Assembly: GCA_934169575.1 (NCBI GenBank)
Contig: CAKPOA010000002.1
Coordinates: 1-64,000, forward strand
Source of the DNA: an uncultured Clostridia bacterium
Lineage (GTDB): Bacteria; Bacillota; Clostridia; TANB77; CAG-508
Direction of reading: 5' to 3'
Length of the DNA stretch: 64,000 bases
The notes beneath the pieces were generated by a model. It saw only the letters and a list, made by a program, of their open reading frames with translations. It made no database searches and was not told the DNA's origin. Every line of letters starts with the position of its first letter. Position 1 is the stretch's first letter. Positions 48,467 to 57,701 of this stretch are shown piece after piece. A program made the position numbers and the translations under genes.

Positions 48467-49308
48467 GTACTTTTCAGAATATTTTTTACATAATTATATC
48501 CTGTTTTATATAGCATATCAATTTTACTACTATCTAATAAAGAAATTTTAGGTAAAGGAATATTTATTATATTTTGAATACCGCATTTTTCATATATTGA
48601 AAGTTCATGGCAAACCAAGTCTAAAGAGCGAATTGCAATTTCAATCATATTTTCAAATTCATCATCTTCATCTAAAATTGTTTGAAAGCCAATTCCTAAA
48701 ACTTGATCAGCTCCTATATCAATTAATTCTTTCCATGGTAAATTTTCCCTAATTCCACCATCAACCAACCTAACACCTTTATATTCACAAGGTGAAATAA
48801 CAGCTGGATAGCTGCAACTTGCTCTTACAGCCTTCCCTATTGGCATATCATATATATATTTTATATCATCTGAATATGTTTTTCTATTTTGTATAGATGA
48901 TGCAATATATACAGTTCCAGTTTTAAGATTTACCATTGGAATTAATAATGGCATTTTTATATCTGTAATTTTTCTAATATTTTTTTCAATACATATTTCA
49001 TTTATCAATTTTTCAATGATTTTTCCACTATTTAATCCATCAACAACAAGTTTTCCTCTAAACATAAGCCCAAATATTATTTCAAAAAATTTTAAAGGTT
49101 CAATATATTTTATTTTTCTAGCATATCTTTTGAAAATTTCTAACATTTCATCACTTGTATATCCTAAGGCATATAGTGTTGCAATAATACTTCCTGAAGA
49201 TGTTCCTGATACATATTCAAATTTCATATTTTTTTCTTCTATTGCCTTTAATGCACCAATATGTGCTGCAGCTTTTATGCCACCACCTGAAAAACATAAA
49301 CCATTCAT
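48463..49308 (-). CDS. patatin-like phospholipase
   Basis: 281 residues from the ATG at 49306-49308, with AAGGA upstream; a 26-codon upstream extension is unsupported. Oxyanion loop SGGGIKAAAHIGAL, nucleophile elbow GTSSGS and the catalytic Asp in DGGIRENLP are all present, so the Ser-Asp dyad is intact. Family members hydrolyse acyl esters of lipids (RssA/YjjU-like). Single gene read toward the S10 operon. Confidence 0.92.
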   Translation of the reverse strand: MNGLCFSGGGIKAAAHIGALKAIEEKNMKFEYVSGTSSGSIIATLYALGYTSDEMLEIFKRYARKIKYIEPLKFFEIIFGLMFRGKLVVDGLNSGKIIEKLINEICIEKNIRKITDIKMPLLIPMVNLKTGTVYIASSIQNRKTYSDDIKYIYDMPIGKAVRASCSYPAVISPCEYKGVRLVDGGIRENLPWKELIDIGADQVLGIGFQTILDEDDEFENMIEIAIRSLDLVCHELSIYEKCGIQNIINIPLPKISLLDSSKIDMLYKTGYNYVKNILKST

Positions 49309-49375
49309 ATAAATTTTCCTTTCAAAAACTAATTTAATAAACCAAAAAAGTAGGAATATACCACATATTATTCTA

Positions 49376-49405
49376 TTGACAAGCAAAAAAGTTTTGTTGT
49401 AAAAT
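49376..49405 (+). promoter_or_regulatory. SigA promoter of the LytTR regulator
   Basis: TTGACA (49376-49381) and TAAAAT (49400-49405) are separated by 18 bases. Confidence 0.55.
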
Positions 49406-49449
49406 AAAATTACTAATATAAATAATTATATGAGGGGGTGTATTTATTT

Positions 49450-50172
49450 ATGTTAAATTTTTGTGCAATTGATGATGACACAGAAACATTAAATAATTTA
49501 GCAAAAATGCTTGAAACAATTTTTATGCAACATGATATAGATGCAAGTTTAGTTTTAAAAACATCTAATGCTGATGAATTGTTGAGTTTCGCAAATAGTA
49601 ATAAAATTGATGTTTTATTTTTAGATATAGATTTATGTCAAAATTGTTCTGGATTAGATTTAGCAGAGAAAATTAGAAAAAATGATAAAGACTGTTATTT
49701 TATTTTTGTGTCTGCTTATCCAGAATATGTTTTTCAAACCTTTAGTCATAAAACCTTTGATTTTATTTTCAAACCTTTTGCTTTGCAAAGAATTGAAAAG
49801 TGTGTTTTGCGTCTTGTAGATGATATTGTTAGTTCACCAAAAAGATTTATTAGAATCAATAATAAAAATACTATAATTGATGAGAGAGAAATTCAATATA
49901 TTAAAAGAGATGGTATGAAAGTTGTTTTTCATACTAAACTTTGTGATTATGAAATATATAGTTCTATTTCAAAAATAGAATCAAAACTTCCAGATAACTT
50001 TGTTAGATGTCATAAATCATTTATTGCTAACATTGATAATATTACTAGAATTGAACCATCAAATAATCTAATTTATTTTAATTCTTCAATATGTGATATT
50101 GGTCCGAAATATAAAGCTCATTTTATAGAACAAGTTCAGTCGTCAGAAAAAATCTATGAAAATCTCATATAA
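49450..50172 (+). CDS. LytTR-family response regulator
   Basis: 240 residues from the ATG at 49450; a GTG at 49438 abuts the AGGGGG site. The receiver domain (1-125) has acidic DDDTE at the start, the phospho-Asp in VLFLDIDL and Lys in IFKPF. The LytTR DNA-binding domain (about 140-235) shows IQYIKRDGMKVVFHT and NFVRCHKSFIANID. No kinase is adjacent. The GHKL kinase at 33661, of the class that normally pairs with LytTR regulators, also lacks a partner. Confidence 0.92.
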   Translation: MLNFCAIDDDTETLNNLAKMLETIFMQHDIDASLVLKTSNADELLSFANSNKIDVLFLDIDLCQNCSGLDLAEKIRKNDKDCYFIFVSAYPEYVFQTFSHKTFDFIFKPFALQRIEKCVLRLVDDIVSSPKRFIRINNKNTIIDEREIQYIKRDGMKVVFHTKLCDYEIYSSISKIESKLPDNFVRCHKSFIANIDNITRIEPSNNLIYFNSSICDIGPKYKAHFIEQVQSSEKIYENLI

Positions 50173-50187
50173 TTTTCATAGATTTTT
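50147..50187. terminator. bidirectional terminator of the LytTR gene and holA
   Basis: A perfect 16-bp stem (AAAAATCTATGAAAAT and its complement) with a 9-base loop; T-runs on either side. Confidence 0.8.
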
Positions 50188-51206
50188 TACATATATGTAC
50201 ATAATACACTTTCAAGTCCTATTGATAAATCAATTAATCCTATTTTTGATTTATAATCTAATTCATATAATTCTTGTAAAATCTTTTTAAGCTCGCTTGT
50301 TTTAAAATACCCTGCCTGCATTTTATATTTATTTGCCAAAAACACTTGATTTGGTTTAAGTTCCAAACTTGAAACTATGTCTTTATTTGATTTTATAGCT
50401 ATTTTAGTTAAATATATTTTTCTAAAATGATTATATAATGTTATTAAAATCTTTTGAAGGGGCTCTTTTGATAAAACCAAATTTCTTAAAACATCTATAG
50501 CTTGTTTTGTATTCTTTTTTCCTAAATTATCTGTTAAATCAAAAATAATACTTTCAATTTTTTTTATTGATAATTTATCTATATCTTGTTTTGTTATTGT
50601 ATTTCCTTTTCCTTCATATTCAATTAATTTTCTTATTTCATTTACAAGTTCTTGCATATCAGTACCACAACATTCAATAAAATAATCTATAGTTGTTTTA
50701 TCAATATTGACACCATATAAATTTGCTATATTTTTAATTCTTGTTTGAATTTGAAAAGGTTTTAAATATTCAGACTTACAAACTATTCCATGTTTTTCAA
50801 ATATATTTAATAATTCACATTTTTCTGCTGTTTCTTCAATAAATACAAGAACAACATCTTTTTTTAGTATATCTATATTTTCTTCTAAATAACTTGTTAA
50901 TTTTACCTTTATATTTGAATTATCATTTTTTGTTTTTTTCTTTGCATCTTTCTTAAATAAGCCTGTATTTTTTGCAACAATTAATTTTCTTTCAAATCCA
51001 AATGCTGGTGTTTGTATATCAGATATAATTTCATTCACATTATTTTCATCAATTAACACAAAATTTATTCCAGCAATTTTCTCACCAAATAATTTTTCAA
51101 TATTTTTCACACAATTATTAATCAAGTACTTTTCTTCACCATATAGTAAATATAAACTTCCTAATATTCCTTGTTTCAGACTCTTTTCTAATTCTTCAAT
51201 TTTCAA
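50187..51206 (-). CDS. holA: DNA polymerase III subunit delta
   Basis: 339 residues. The start is probably TTG at 51204-51206, 10 bases from AGGA; a GTG three codons earlier is too close. LYLLYGEEKYLINNCVKNIE, FGFERKLIVAKN and the C-terminal PLQKILITLYNHFRKIYLTK identify the clamp-loader delta subunit, which opens the sliding clamp. No comEA or rpsT neighbour is seen. Confidence 0.9.
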   Translation of the reverse strand: MKIEELEKSLKQGILGSLYLLYGEEKYLINNCVKNIEKLFGEKIAGINFVLIDENNVNEIISDIQTPAFGFERKLIVAKNTGLFKKDAKKKTKNDNSNIKVKLTSYLEENIDILKKDVVLVFIEETAEKCELLNIFEKHGIVCKSEYLKPFQIQTRIKNIANLYGVNIDKTTIDYFIECCGTDMQELVNEIRKLIEYEGKGNTITKQDIDKLSIKKIESIIFDLTDNLGKKNTKQAIDVLRNLVLSKEPLQKILITLYNHFRKIYLTKIAIKSNKDIVSSLELKPNQVFLANKYKMQAGYFKTSELKKILQELYELDYKSKIGLIDLSIGLESVLCTYM

Positions 51207-51250
51207 AATATTCACTTCCTAATATTATAAGTCATTTAAAATTTATTACC

Positions 51251-51391
51251 AAATATATGTATAAATTTTTTTCATACTTTGCAGTCGCAATTTTCTTATT
51301 AAAATTCAACATAATGAAAATTGCTCCAATCGCACTCGCTACGCTCGTTTGATCGCTTACGCAGTATTTCAAAAAATTCATCCATATATTT
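51251..51391 (-). repeat. interspersed palindromic repeat, copy 3
   Basis: 141 bp, core in reverse orientation, subtype TGCGTAAGCGATC. The outer arms (51251-51278 and 51363-51391) are complementary with a few mismatches and a different sequence from other copies. Located between ruvC (31 bases after its stop) and holA. Confidence 0.9.
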
Positions 51392-51421
51392 TGTTTTAAA
51401 TCATTTTATGCTGATATATAT

Positions 51422-51907
51422 CTATAATTTTTCAGAAAATCTATATGAATGTGCATGACAAATTGCAATTGCCATACTATCTGTTGTATCATCTAACTTT
51501 GGCAAATTTTCCTCATTTAAAATCATTTTCACCATATGTTGAATTTGCATTTTATTAGCTCGCCCATATCCCACAACCGCTTGTTTTATCTGAAGTGGTG
51601 TATATTCATAAATAGGCAAGTTATTAATTTTAGCAGTTACTAAAATTACACCTCTTGCTTGTGCAACATTTATAGCTGTTTTTGCATTATTATTAAAAAA
51701 TAGTTCTTCTATTGACATTGCATCTGGTTTATATTTTTTTATTATTTCTTGTAATTCATTATAAATCTGTTCTAATCTTAATGGAAAGGAAGTATGTGCT
51801 TCTGTTAATATTGCACCAGAATCTATTAAATTAAATTTATTTCCAATATAATCTATTATACTATATCCTGTTATTGCAAACCCTGGGTCAATCCCTAAAA
51901 TCCTCAT
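51422..51907 (-). CDS. ruvC: crossover junction endodeoxyribonuclease RuvC
   Basis: 161 residues from the ATG at 51905-51907; a TTG two codons earlier is better spaced from AAGGA and may be used. Catalytic acidic residues are visible: Asp in RILGIDPG, Glu in SIEELFF, Asp pair in LDDTTDSMAIA. It cuts Holliday junctions. ruvA and ruvB are not nearby, an unusual separation. Confidence 0.95.
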   Translation of the reverse strand: MRILGIDPGFAITGYSIIDYIGNKFNLIDSGAILTEAHTSFPLRLEQIYNELQEIIKKYKPDAMSIEELFFNNNAKTAINVAQARGVILVTAKINNLPIYEYTPLQIKQAVVGYGRANKMQIQHMVKMILNEENLPKLDDTTDSMAIAICHAHSYRFSEKL

Positions 51908-51977
51908 TTTCAATCACATTCCTTTATTAAATTATAAACTTGGTTGGAAAACTCAAATTATTTTCCAACCTTTTTTA

Positions 51978-54011
51978 CTAATAAATAATTCTAAACACTT
52001 CTGCCACACTCCAAGCCTGTGCAATTGCACCTTTTGGTTCAAAAGGTGTTTTAGAATCATATAATTCTGAAATAGAACCTATGCAACCTCTTTCAAATAA
52101 CTCTTTTTTAAAAGTCTTTTTAGTTTTTTCTTTAAATTTCATAATCTTATTTTCCATTTCTTGTTTTATATCTTTATCTGTTTGAGCATTTTTTATATTA
52201 ATTAACGAATTATAATATAGGCCTAATAGCCATGTCCAAGTAGGTCCTTGATGATAACTCATATCTCTTTTAAAATTATCTCCATCATATATATCAACAA
52301 AACCTTTTTCGTTTTTTGCTAAAGTTTTTAAGCCATAATTGTTTAATAATTTTTTTTCAACAGTTGAGATAATATTTTTTGCCATTATAGAATCAGGTTC
52401 AATCACCGGATATGTTAAACTTAATGCAAATAATTGGTTTGGTCTAACTTTTTTATCACCAATGAAATCATATAAACATTTTTTTCTTGGATAGTAAAAT
52501 TTTTCTTCAAAAGATTTTTTACATCTTTCTGCCAATTCCTCATATTTTTTTGCTTCAATTTTTCTACCGAATTTTTCAAATTTTTTAATTAAACTTGCCA
52601 TTATCATTAAAGCATTATACCACATTGCATTTATCTCAACAACTTTACCATATCTAGGGGTTGCCACAATGTTCATACATTTAGCATCCATCCATGTATT
52701 TTGTGTATCTTTATGTCCAGAATATATTAACCAATCTGTATCAAGATATATATTATTATTTGAAAATGTTATACCATCAATATAATTTTTCATAATTTTC
52801 TTTAGTTTAGGATAAATATCTTTCTTTATAAATCCATAATCTTCTGTATAATCCAAATATTTTTTTACTTGTTCAAATAATAATAAAGAACTATCAACAC
52901 TATTATATAGTGGACTATTAGTACTATCAGAATATCCATTTGGAATTAATCCATATTTTATATCTCTTGTTAATGTTAATAATACCTCTTTTGCAATATC
53001 ATATTGTCTTGTTCTTAATAACAAACCTTCAAAAGATATTAAAGAATCTCTTCCCCAATCTGCAAACCAAGGATATCCTGCAATTATTGTATGTAATCCG
53101 AAAGAAGGTCTGTATACAATAAAATTATCTATTGCAGTTAAAAATGTTCTTTTTAATTCATTTTCTTCTTTTTCCTTTTTGCTCGTTTCTTTTTTATTAA
53201 TCATTAATGTTGTGTTAAAAAATTCACTTTGCCTTATAATTTCATTATTTATCAATTTTTTAGAATCTATTTCATCAATATTTTCTTCTAAAGAGCAAAT
53301 AAATGCAACTTCTTTTTCTTCTTCTGGTTCAATTTCAATTTCAAATCTACCACTTACTATATGATTTTCTTCAGGAAAAAATCCCCTTTTTTCTTCTTCT
53401 ATATAAAACATATTTTTAAATATATCATTATGATGTTCTATATATTTTCCATCTGTTATTCTCATATAAATTGGTGTTGAAATATTATCATCAACAATAA
53501 TTTTTATTTTATTATTTTCTATTTCTTGTTTCAAAGAAAAATTATGATTAGTATTCATTTCGTGCGAATCACGCATATTTATAACAGGTGCTAGAGTAAG
53601 TTTTATTTTTTTACTTCCATTTCTAATCTTATAAAATACCTGAACTGTGTTTTGTTCATATATCATACAAATATTTTTAGAAATATTTACATCTTCTACT
53701 TTAAATTTAAATATTGGCAACATATCTTTTGTAAATGATTCCATATATTTAAATCCTTGTGAGATATATTCTTTTCCTACATTTGTAAATAATTCATATT
53801 TTTTTTCATTGATCTCTACACTTTCATCTAATTTTGAAAGTACCAACATTCTTTCTGCTGGTGGTTTAATTGGTGCAACTAGTAACCCATGATATCTTCT
53901 TGTATTTGCCCCAATTACTGTAGAAGAAGCATATCCTCCTATTCCATTTGTTATAATCCATTCTTTTTTTAAACCTTTTTCTAACCCTAAGTTTTCTTTT
54001 TCTAAAATCAT
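51978..54011 (-). CDS. glycogen debranching enzyme (amylo-alpha-1,6-glucosidase)
   Basis: 677 residues. The N-terminal domain (1-290: WIITNGIGGYASSTVIGANT, RRYHGLLVAP) and the alpha/alpha toroid GH133-type domain (300-677: IAGYPWFADWGRDSLISFEG, DTWLLYSG-like DTDWLIYSGHKDTQNTWMDA and the SYHQGPTWTWLLG end) are complete. It removes alpha-1,6 branches in storage glucan. It follows yvcK by 12 bases; both concern carbon storage and use. Confidence 0.93.
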   Translation of the reverse strand: MILEKENLGLEKGLKKEWIITNGIGGYASSTVIGANTRRYHGLLVAPIKPPAERMLVLSKLDESVEINEKKYELFTNVGKEYISQGFKYMESFTKDMLPIFKFKVEDVNISKNICMIYEQNTVQVFYKIRNGSKKIKLTLAPVINMRDSHEMNTNHNFSLKQEIENNKIKIIVDDNISTPIYMRITDGKYIEHHNDIFKNMFYIEEEKRGFFPEENHIVSGRFEIEIEPEEEKEVAFICSLEENIDEIDSKKLINNEIIRQSEFFNTTLMINKKETSKKEKEENELKRTFLTAIDNFIVYRPSFGLHTIIAGYPWFADWGRDSLISFEGLLLRTRQYDIAKEVLLTLTRDIKYGLIPNGYSDSTNSPLYNSVDSSLLLFEQVKKYLDYTEDYGFIKKDIYPKLKKIMKNYIDGITFSNNNIYLDTDWLIYSGHKDTQNTWMDAKCMNIVATPRYGKVVEINAMWYNALMIMASLIKKFEKFGRKIEAKKYEELAERCKKSFEEKFYYPRKKCLYDFIGDKKVRPNQLFALSLTYPVIEPDSIMAKNIISTVEKKLLNNYGLKTLAKNEKGFVDIYDGDNFKRDMSYHQGPTWTWLLGLYYNSLINIKNAQTDKDIKQEMENKIMKFKEKTKKTFKKELFERGCIGSISELYDSKTPFEPKGAIAQAWSVAEVFRIIY

Positions 54012-54023
54012 TTGTTACCTCCA

Positions 54024-55619
54024 TTATTTTTTTGCCATGTTGTTGTTAAATTTCTTAAGCATTTCTTTTCTTATTTTTTCATAATTTTCGATTTTAATTG
54101 ATTCTTCTTTTTGTTCAACATTATTTTTTCTTCTTTGAATATTTTGCTCAGATTCTCTAATAGATTTTATTCTTTCATCATATTTATTTGCAAATTTACT
54201 TTTACTTTTTATACGTTTAGGTTTATTATTTTTTCCATTTTTTTGTTTTTTTAATGCTTTTTTCTGTTTCTTACTTATTTCTTTATCAGCTTTTAATTTT
54301 GTATTCATTAATAAGTATTCTGGTTCATTTTGCTTGTCCATATATTTAAAGTCATCACATATCATTTGGATTACAATATCTGCAATCATTGTTGCATTAT
54401 GTCTTATACAATTTTCAGAAACAACAGATAAATCTTTTTTAATAAATTTTATTTTTTTATCTTTAATATCTTGTAAATTTTGTTCAACTAAATCTGCACC
54501 ATCTCTATTATATCTTTTCAAAATTTCTGGTATAATCTCACCTGTATCATATAAACAATAATCAATCAATCCTTCTCCGCAATGTTCTGTTATACTATTT
54601 ATATGATCTGCAACAGAATAATTATCTGTTAGTCCAGGTTCTGTCATTATATTACAAACATATATTTTTTTTGCATTACTTTCTTTAATTGCTCTTGATA
54701 TTCCTTTTACAAGTAAATTAGGAATAACATTTGTATATAAACTTCCAGGTCCAATTATTATACTATCTGCATTTTTTATAGCTTCAATTACTCCAGGGGT
54801 AGGTCGGCAATTTGATGGACTTAAGTAAACTCTATTAATCTTGGTTAATTTATCATATACCATTGATGCTATTTTTGATTTTTCTTCAACAACATATCCA
54901 TTTCCAAGTTCAGCACATATTTTTATTTTGTCTTCTGTTATTGGTAAAACCTTACCATAAATTTTAAATATTTCATTACTATTTTTTACTGCTTCTGCAA
55001 GCCCATTTGATATATCTTTTATTGCCTCAAAATATATATCTGAAAAAGCTATTCCCTTTAAATAACCTTCTTTAAATCTATAATTAAACAATTCTAACAT
55101 TTTACTATTTTCATGTAATGAAAGTGCTGCAATTCCATTTTTTATATCTTCTAGTTGTAGATATTTCATTTTATCATTATCTTTCGTAAGTGTTTCACCA
55201 TAATTTGATACAGTCACAATTGCAGTTATATTACTTGTATATTTTTTAAACCCTTCAAGTAAAGTATTTAATCCACTTCCTCCTCCAATTATTACAATAT
55301 TAGGTCCATCATCATAAATTTTTTTATTAAATATCAATGAATTAACATTTATCTTTTTGTTGCTTCTTGATCTTTGGTCTGTTGATTCAATAAATAATTC
55401 CATTGCTCTTTTATTAAAAAATATCATTCCTAAAATTATGCAAGTAAATCCTACTACAAAATATATTATTATTTTCGCTGCATGTTTAAATGTTATTGAA
55501 TCTGTTGATACAATAATATTAGCCATACCAAATGATGCAAATACAACTCCAACTAAAATAAGCATCATCCATCTTTTCATTTTAGAACTATCTTTAAACC
55601 ATCCAAATATTTTTTTCAT
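54024..55619 (-). CDS. yvcK: YvcK/CofD-like protein with membrane anchor
   Basis: 531 residues. Two membrane helices (about 16-75) precede the CofD-like domain (about 105-430) with IGGGSGLNTLLEGFKKY and IIGPGSLYTNVIPNLLVKGI. The usual DDGGSSG motif is replaced by SNYGETLTKD. A basic, Lys-rich coiled tail (440-531) is added. YvcK is needed for growth on gluconeogenic carbon sources and for cell shape and binds UDP-GlcNAc in Bacillus. It lies after murB, as in many Firmicutes. Confidence 0.85.
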   Translation of the reverse strand: MKKIFGWFKDSSKMKRWMMLILVGVVFASFGMANIIVSTDSITFKHAAKIIIYFVVGFTCIILGMIFFNKRAMELFIESTDQRSRSNKKINVNSLIFNKKIYDDGPNIVIIGGGSGLNTLLEGFKKYTSNITAIVTVSNYGETLTKDNDKMKYLQLEDIKNGIAALSLHENSKMLELFNYRFKEGYLKGIAFSDIYFEAIKDISNGLAEAVKNSNEIFKIYGKVLPITEDKIKICAELGNGYVVEEKSKIASMVYDKLTKINRVYLSPSNCRPTPGVIEAIKNADSIIIGPGSLYTNVIPNLLVKGISRAIKESNAKKIYVCNIMTEPGLTDNYSVADHINSITEHCGEGLIDYCLYDTGEIIPEILKRYNRDGADLVEQNLQDIKDKKIKFIKKDLSVVSENCIRHNATMIADIVIQMICDDFKYMDKQNEPEYLLMNTKLKADKEISKKQKKALKKQKNGKNNKPKRIKSKSKFANKYDERIKSIRESEQNIQRRKNNVEQKEESIKIENYEKIRKEMLKKFNNNMAKK

Positions 55620-55647
55620 TAATAAACAAATCCTTTCAATATTAAGT

Positions 55648-56554
55648 TTATATTATTTCTACTTCTTCTTCTATTTTTACATGATAATTTTTATATACTT
55701 TATTTTTTGTATATTGTATTAAATCTAATATATCTTTTGATGTTGCATTTCCTTTGTTTATTATAAATCCTGCATGTTTTTCTGAAATTTGTGCTCCTCC
55801 AATTGAATATCCTTTTAATCCACATTTTTCAATCAATTCTGCTGTTATAAATCCATTTCCTCTTTTAAATGTACTGCCAGCAGATGGATATTCTAATGGT
55901 TGTTTTTCTTTTCGTTGTTTCATTATATTTTCCATAACATTTTCTATTTTTTCACAATTGCCTTTTTTTAATTTTAATTTTACCTCTAAAATTATATATT
56001 CATTATTTTGAAAAATACTTTTTCTATAACCTAACTCTTGTTCATTATTTAAGAAAATTTTTATTTTTCCATTTCTGTCTATACATTTTGTTTGGATAAT
56101 TATATCTTTCATTTCTTTATTATATGAACCTGCATTCATTCTGTTTGCTCCACCTATAGTTCCGAGGAATTCCAGATAATTCTTCAAAACCCGATATTCC
56201 ATTTTTCTTTAATATTTGTGCCAATCCCATCATTTTAACACCAGCACCAACTGTTACGATTACATTTTTTTTATCATTTTCTATATCTATATTTTTTATA
56301 TCTATTTTTAATACAATTCCCTTTATCCCCTCATCTTTTACAACTAAATTACTTCCATTACCAATTATATACAATGGTATTTGTTCTTCTTGGGCTAGTT
56401 TTAAAATTTCTTTTATTTTTTCTATTGAATCTGCTTTAATACAATATTCTGCCTTTCCTCCTGTTTTAAATGTTGTATGTTTATACATTGGTTCATTATA
56501 TTTAACATTTTCTTTAGATACAATTTGTTCTAACCTCTTTCCTATTGAATCCAT
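55648..56554 (-). pseudogene. murB: UDP-N-acetylenolpyruvoylglucosamine reductase, frameshifted
   Basis: The first frame (56554 to about 56165) encodes the FAD domain (YKHTTFKTGGKAEYCI, IIGNGSNLVV) up to GFEELSGIP; the second frame resumes GTIGGANRMNAGSYNKEMKD and ends at 55648 with intact substrate-binding and C-terminal parts (PSAGSTFKRG, GGAQISEKHAGFIIN). A one-base insertion near 56164-56165 (CCTCGGAAC where CCTGGAAC is expected) breaks the gene. Both halves are otherwise perfect. MurB is essential for peptidoglycan synthesis, so a sequencing or assembly error, or a very recent mutation, must be considered. Confidence 0.92.
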
Positions 56555-56583
56555 TTTTTAAGCCCTTCCTTCCTAAAAGCACC

Positions 56584-57066
56584 TTATTCTACATTTTTAT
56601 ATAATAGTTCTCCATTACTTGTTGTTTTAGTTTTGTAATTAAATACTTCTCCTGTAGAATAATTTATAATATATTGTTGTTCACTTCCTGTTATGCCTAA
56701 CTTTTCTAATATTTCTGAATCTATTTTATAATAATATATTTCATCATCTTGATTTGATGTATCATCATAATTTTCTCCTCTTAAACTTAATGAACTAGAA
56801 ATTTCTTGAAGTGATGTTTTTGCTTCATTAAATGTTATTTTTTCTCCTAATAAAATATTACTATTTTTTGTTTGTTTATATTTTATATCTGTTTCTAATA
56901 CAATTTGTTGTACTTGTGTAATTTCTGCTTCTAAAACTGCAGATTTTGTGTCTTTTACATTTTTTTTAGCATCAATTCCCCTAGTTATTGTAATACTAGC
57001 AATTATTGCAAGTACAACTATTGTAATTACAAGTGTTACCAATGTTATACCTTTTTCATTTTTCAT
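56584..57066 (-). CDS. type IV pilin-like (prepilin) protein
   Basis: 160 residues. The prepilin signal KNEKGITLVTLVITIVVLAI has the Gly before the cleavage point, though the residue at +5 is Val rather than Glu. A long N-terminal helix is followed by a soluble domain. No other pilus or type II secretion gene is in the window. It is 30 bases upstream of murB. Confidence 0.75.
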   Translation of the reverse strand: MKNEKGITLVTLVITIVVLAIIASITITRGIDAKKNVKDTKSAVLEAEITQVQQIVLETDIKYKQTKNSNILLGEKITFNEAKTSLQEISSSLSLRGENYDDTSNQDDEIYYYKIDSEILEKLGITGSEQQYIINYSTGEVFNYKTKTTSNGELLYKNVE

Positions 57067-57146
57067 CTGAAATCACAATCCTTTCTTTTGTCCAATATAT
57101 AATATCATTTTTTTATATTTTTTACAACATTTTTTTGCAAAAAAAT

Positions 57147-57175
57147 TTGATATATTTTCCATAATATGTTATAAT
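57147..57175 (+). promoter_or_regulatory. SigA promoter of nfeD-SPFH
   Basis: TTGATA (57147-57152) and TATAAT (57170-57175) with a 17-base spacer, 31 bases before nfeD. Confidence 0.65.
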
Positions 57176-57206
57176 TAATATTAGAGATGCAAATGGAGGT
57201 GCTTTT

Positions 57207-57650
57207 ATGTGGGGATTTTGGCTAATATGTAGTGGAATATTTTTTATTATTGAAATATTTACAACAGGATTTCTTATTTTTTGGCTAGGGATTGCAGGTT
57301 TATGTTCAATGGTTGTAAGTTTCTTTACTTCAAATATTTTTATTCAAACAATAGTATTTGTTGTAGTTTCAATTTTACTTATTTTATTTACAAGACCATT
57401 AATAAATAAATTTTTAAAAATTGATAAAAAAAACATATTACCTACAAATGTCTATAGACTTATTAACAAAGAAGGGATTGTAATCCAAAATATAGAGCCA
57501 TTATCAAATACTGGTAAAGTTAAAGTCGGTGGAGAACTTTGGTCTGCCATATCTGATATGGAAATTGCAAAAGATACACATATAAAAATAACAGGTGTTG
57601 AAGGTGTTAAATTAAAAGTTGAACCTGTAAAACAAACATCAAATAAATAA
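57207..57650 (+). CDS. NfeD-family membrane protein
   Basis: 147 residues. Three or four N-terminal helices (1-75) and a C-terminal OB fold (about 85-142: EGIVIQNIEPLSNTGKVKVG, GELWSA). NfeD proteins work with SPFH partners in membrane microdomains. The SPFH gene follows 51 bases downstream. Confidence 0.9.
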   Translation: MWGFWLICSGIFFIIEIFTTGFLIFWLGIAGLCSMVVSFFTSNIFIQTIVFVVVSILLILFTRPLINKFLKIDKKNILPTNVYRLINKEGIVIQNIEPLSNTGKVKVGGELWSAISDMEIAKDTHIKITGVEGVKLKVEPVKQTSNK

Positions 57651-57701
57651 GTTTTTTAAATTACCATTATGGTATTAATATAAATTAAAGGAGGATATAT
57701 T

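Noticed and set aside
56120..56202. Programmed frameshifting in murB
   Set aside because: No slippery sequence or downstream structure is apparent, and MurB is not known to use frameshifting; an extra base is a simpler explanation.
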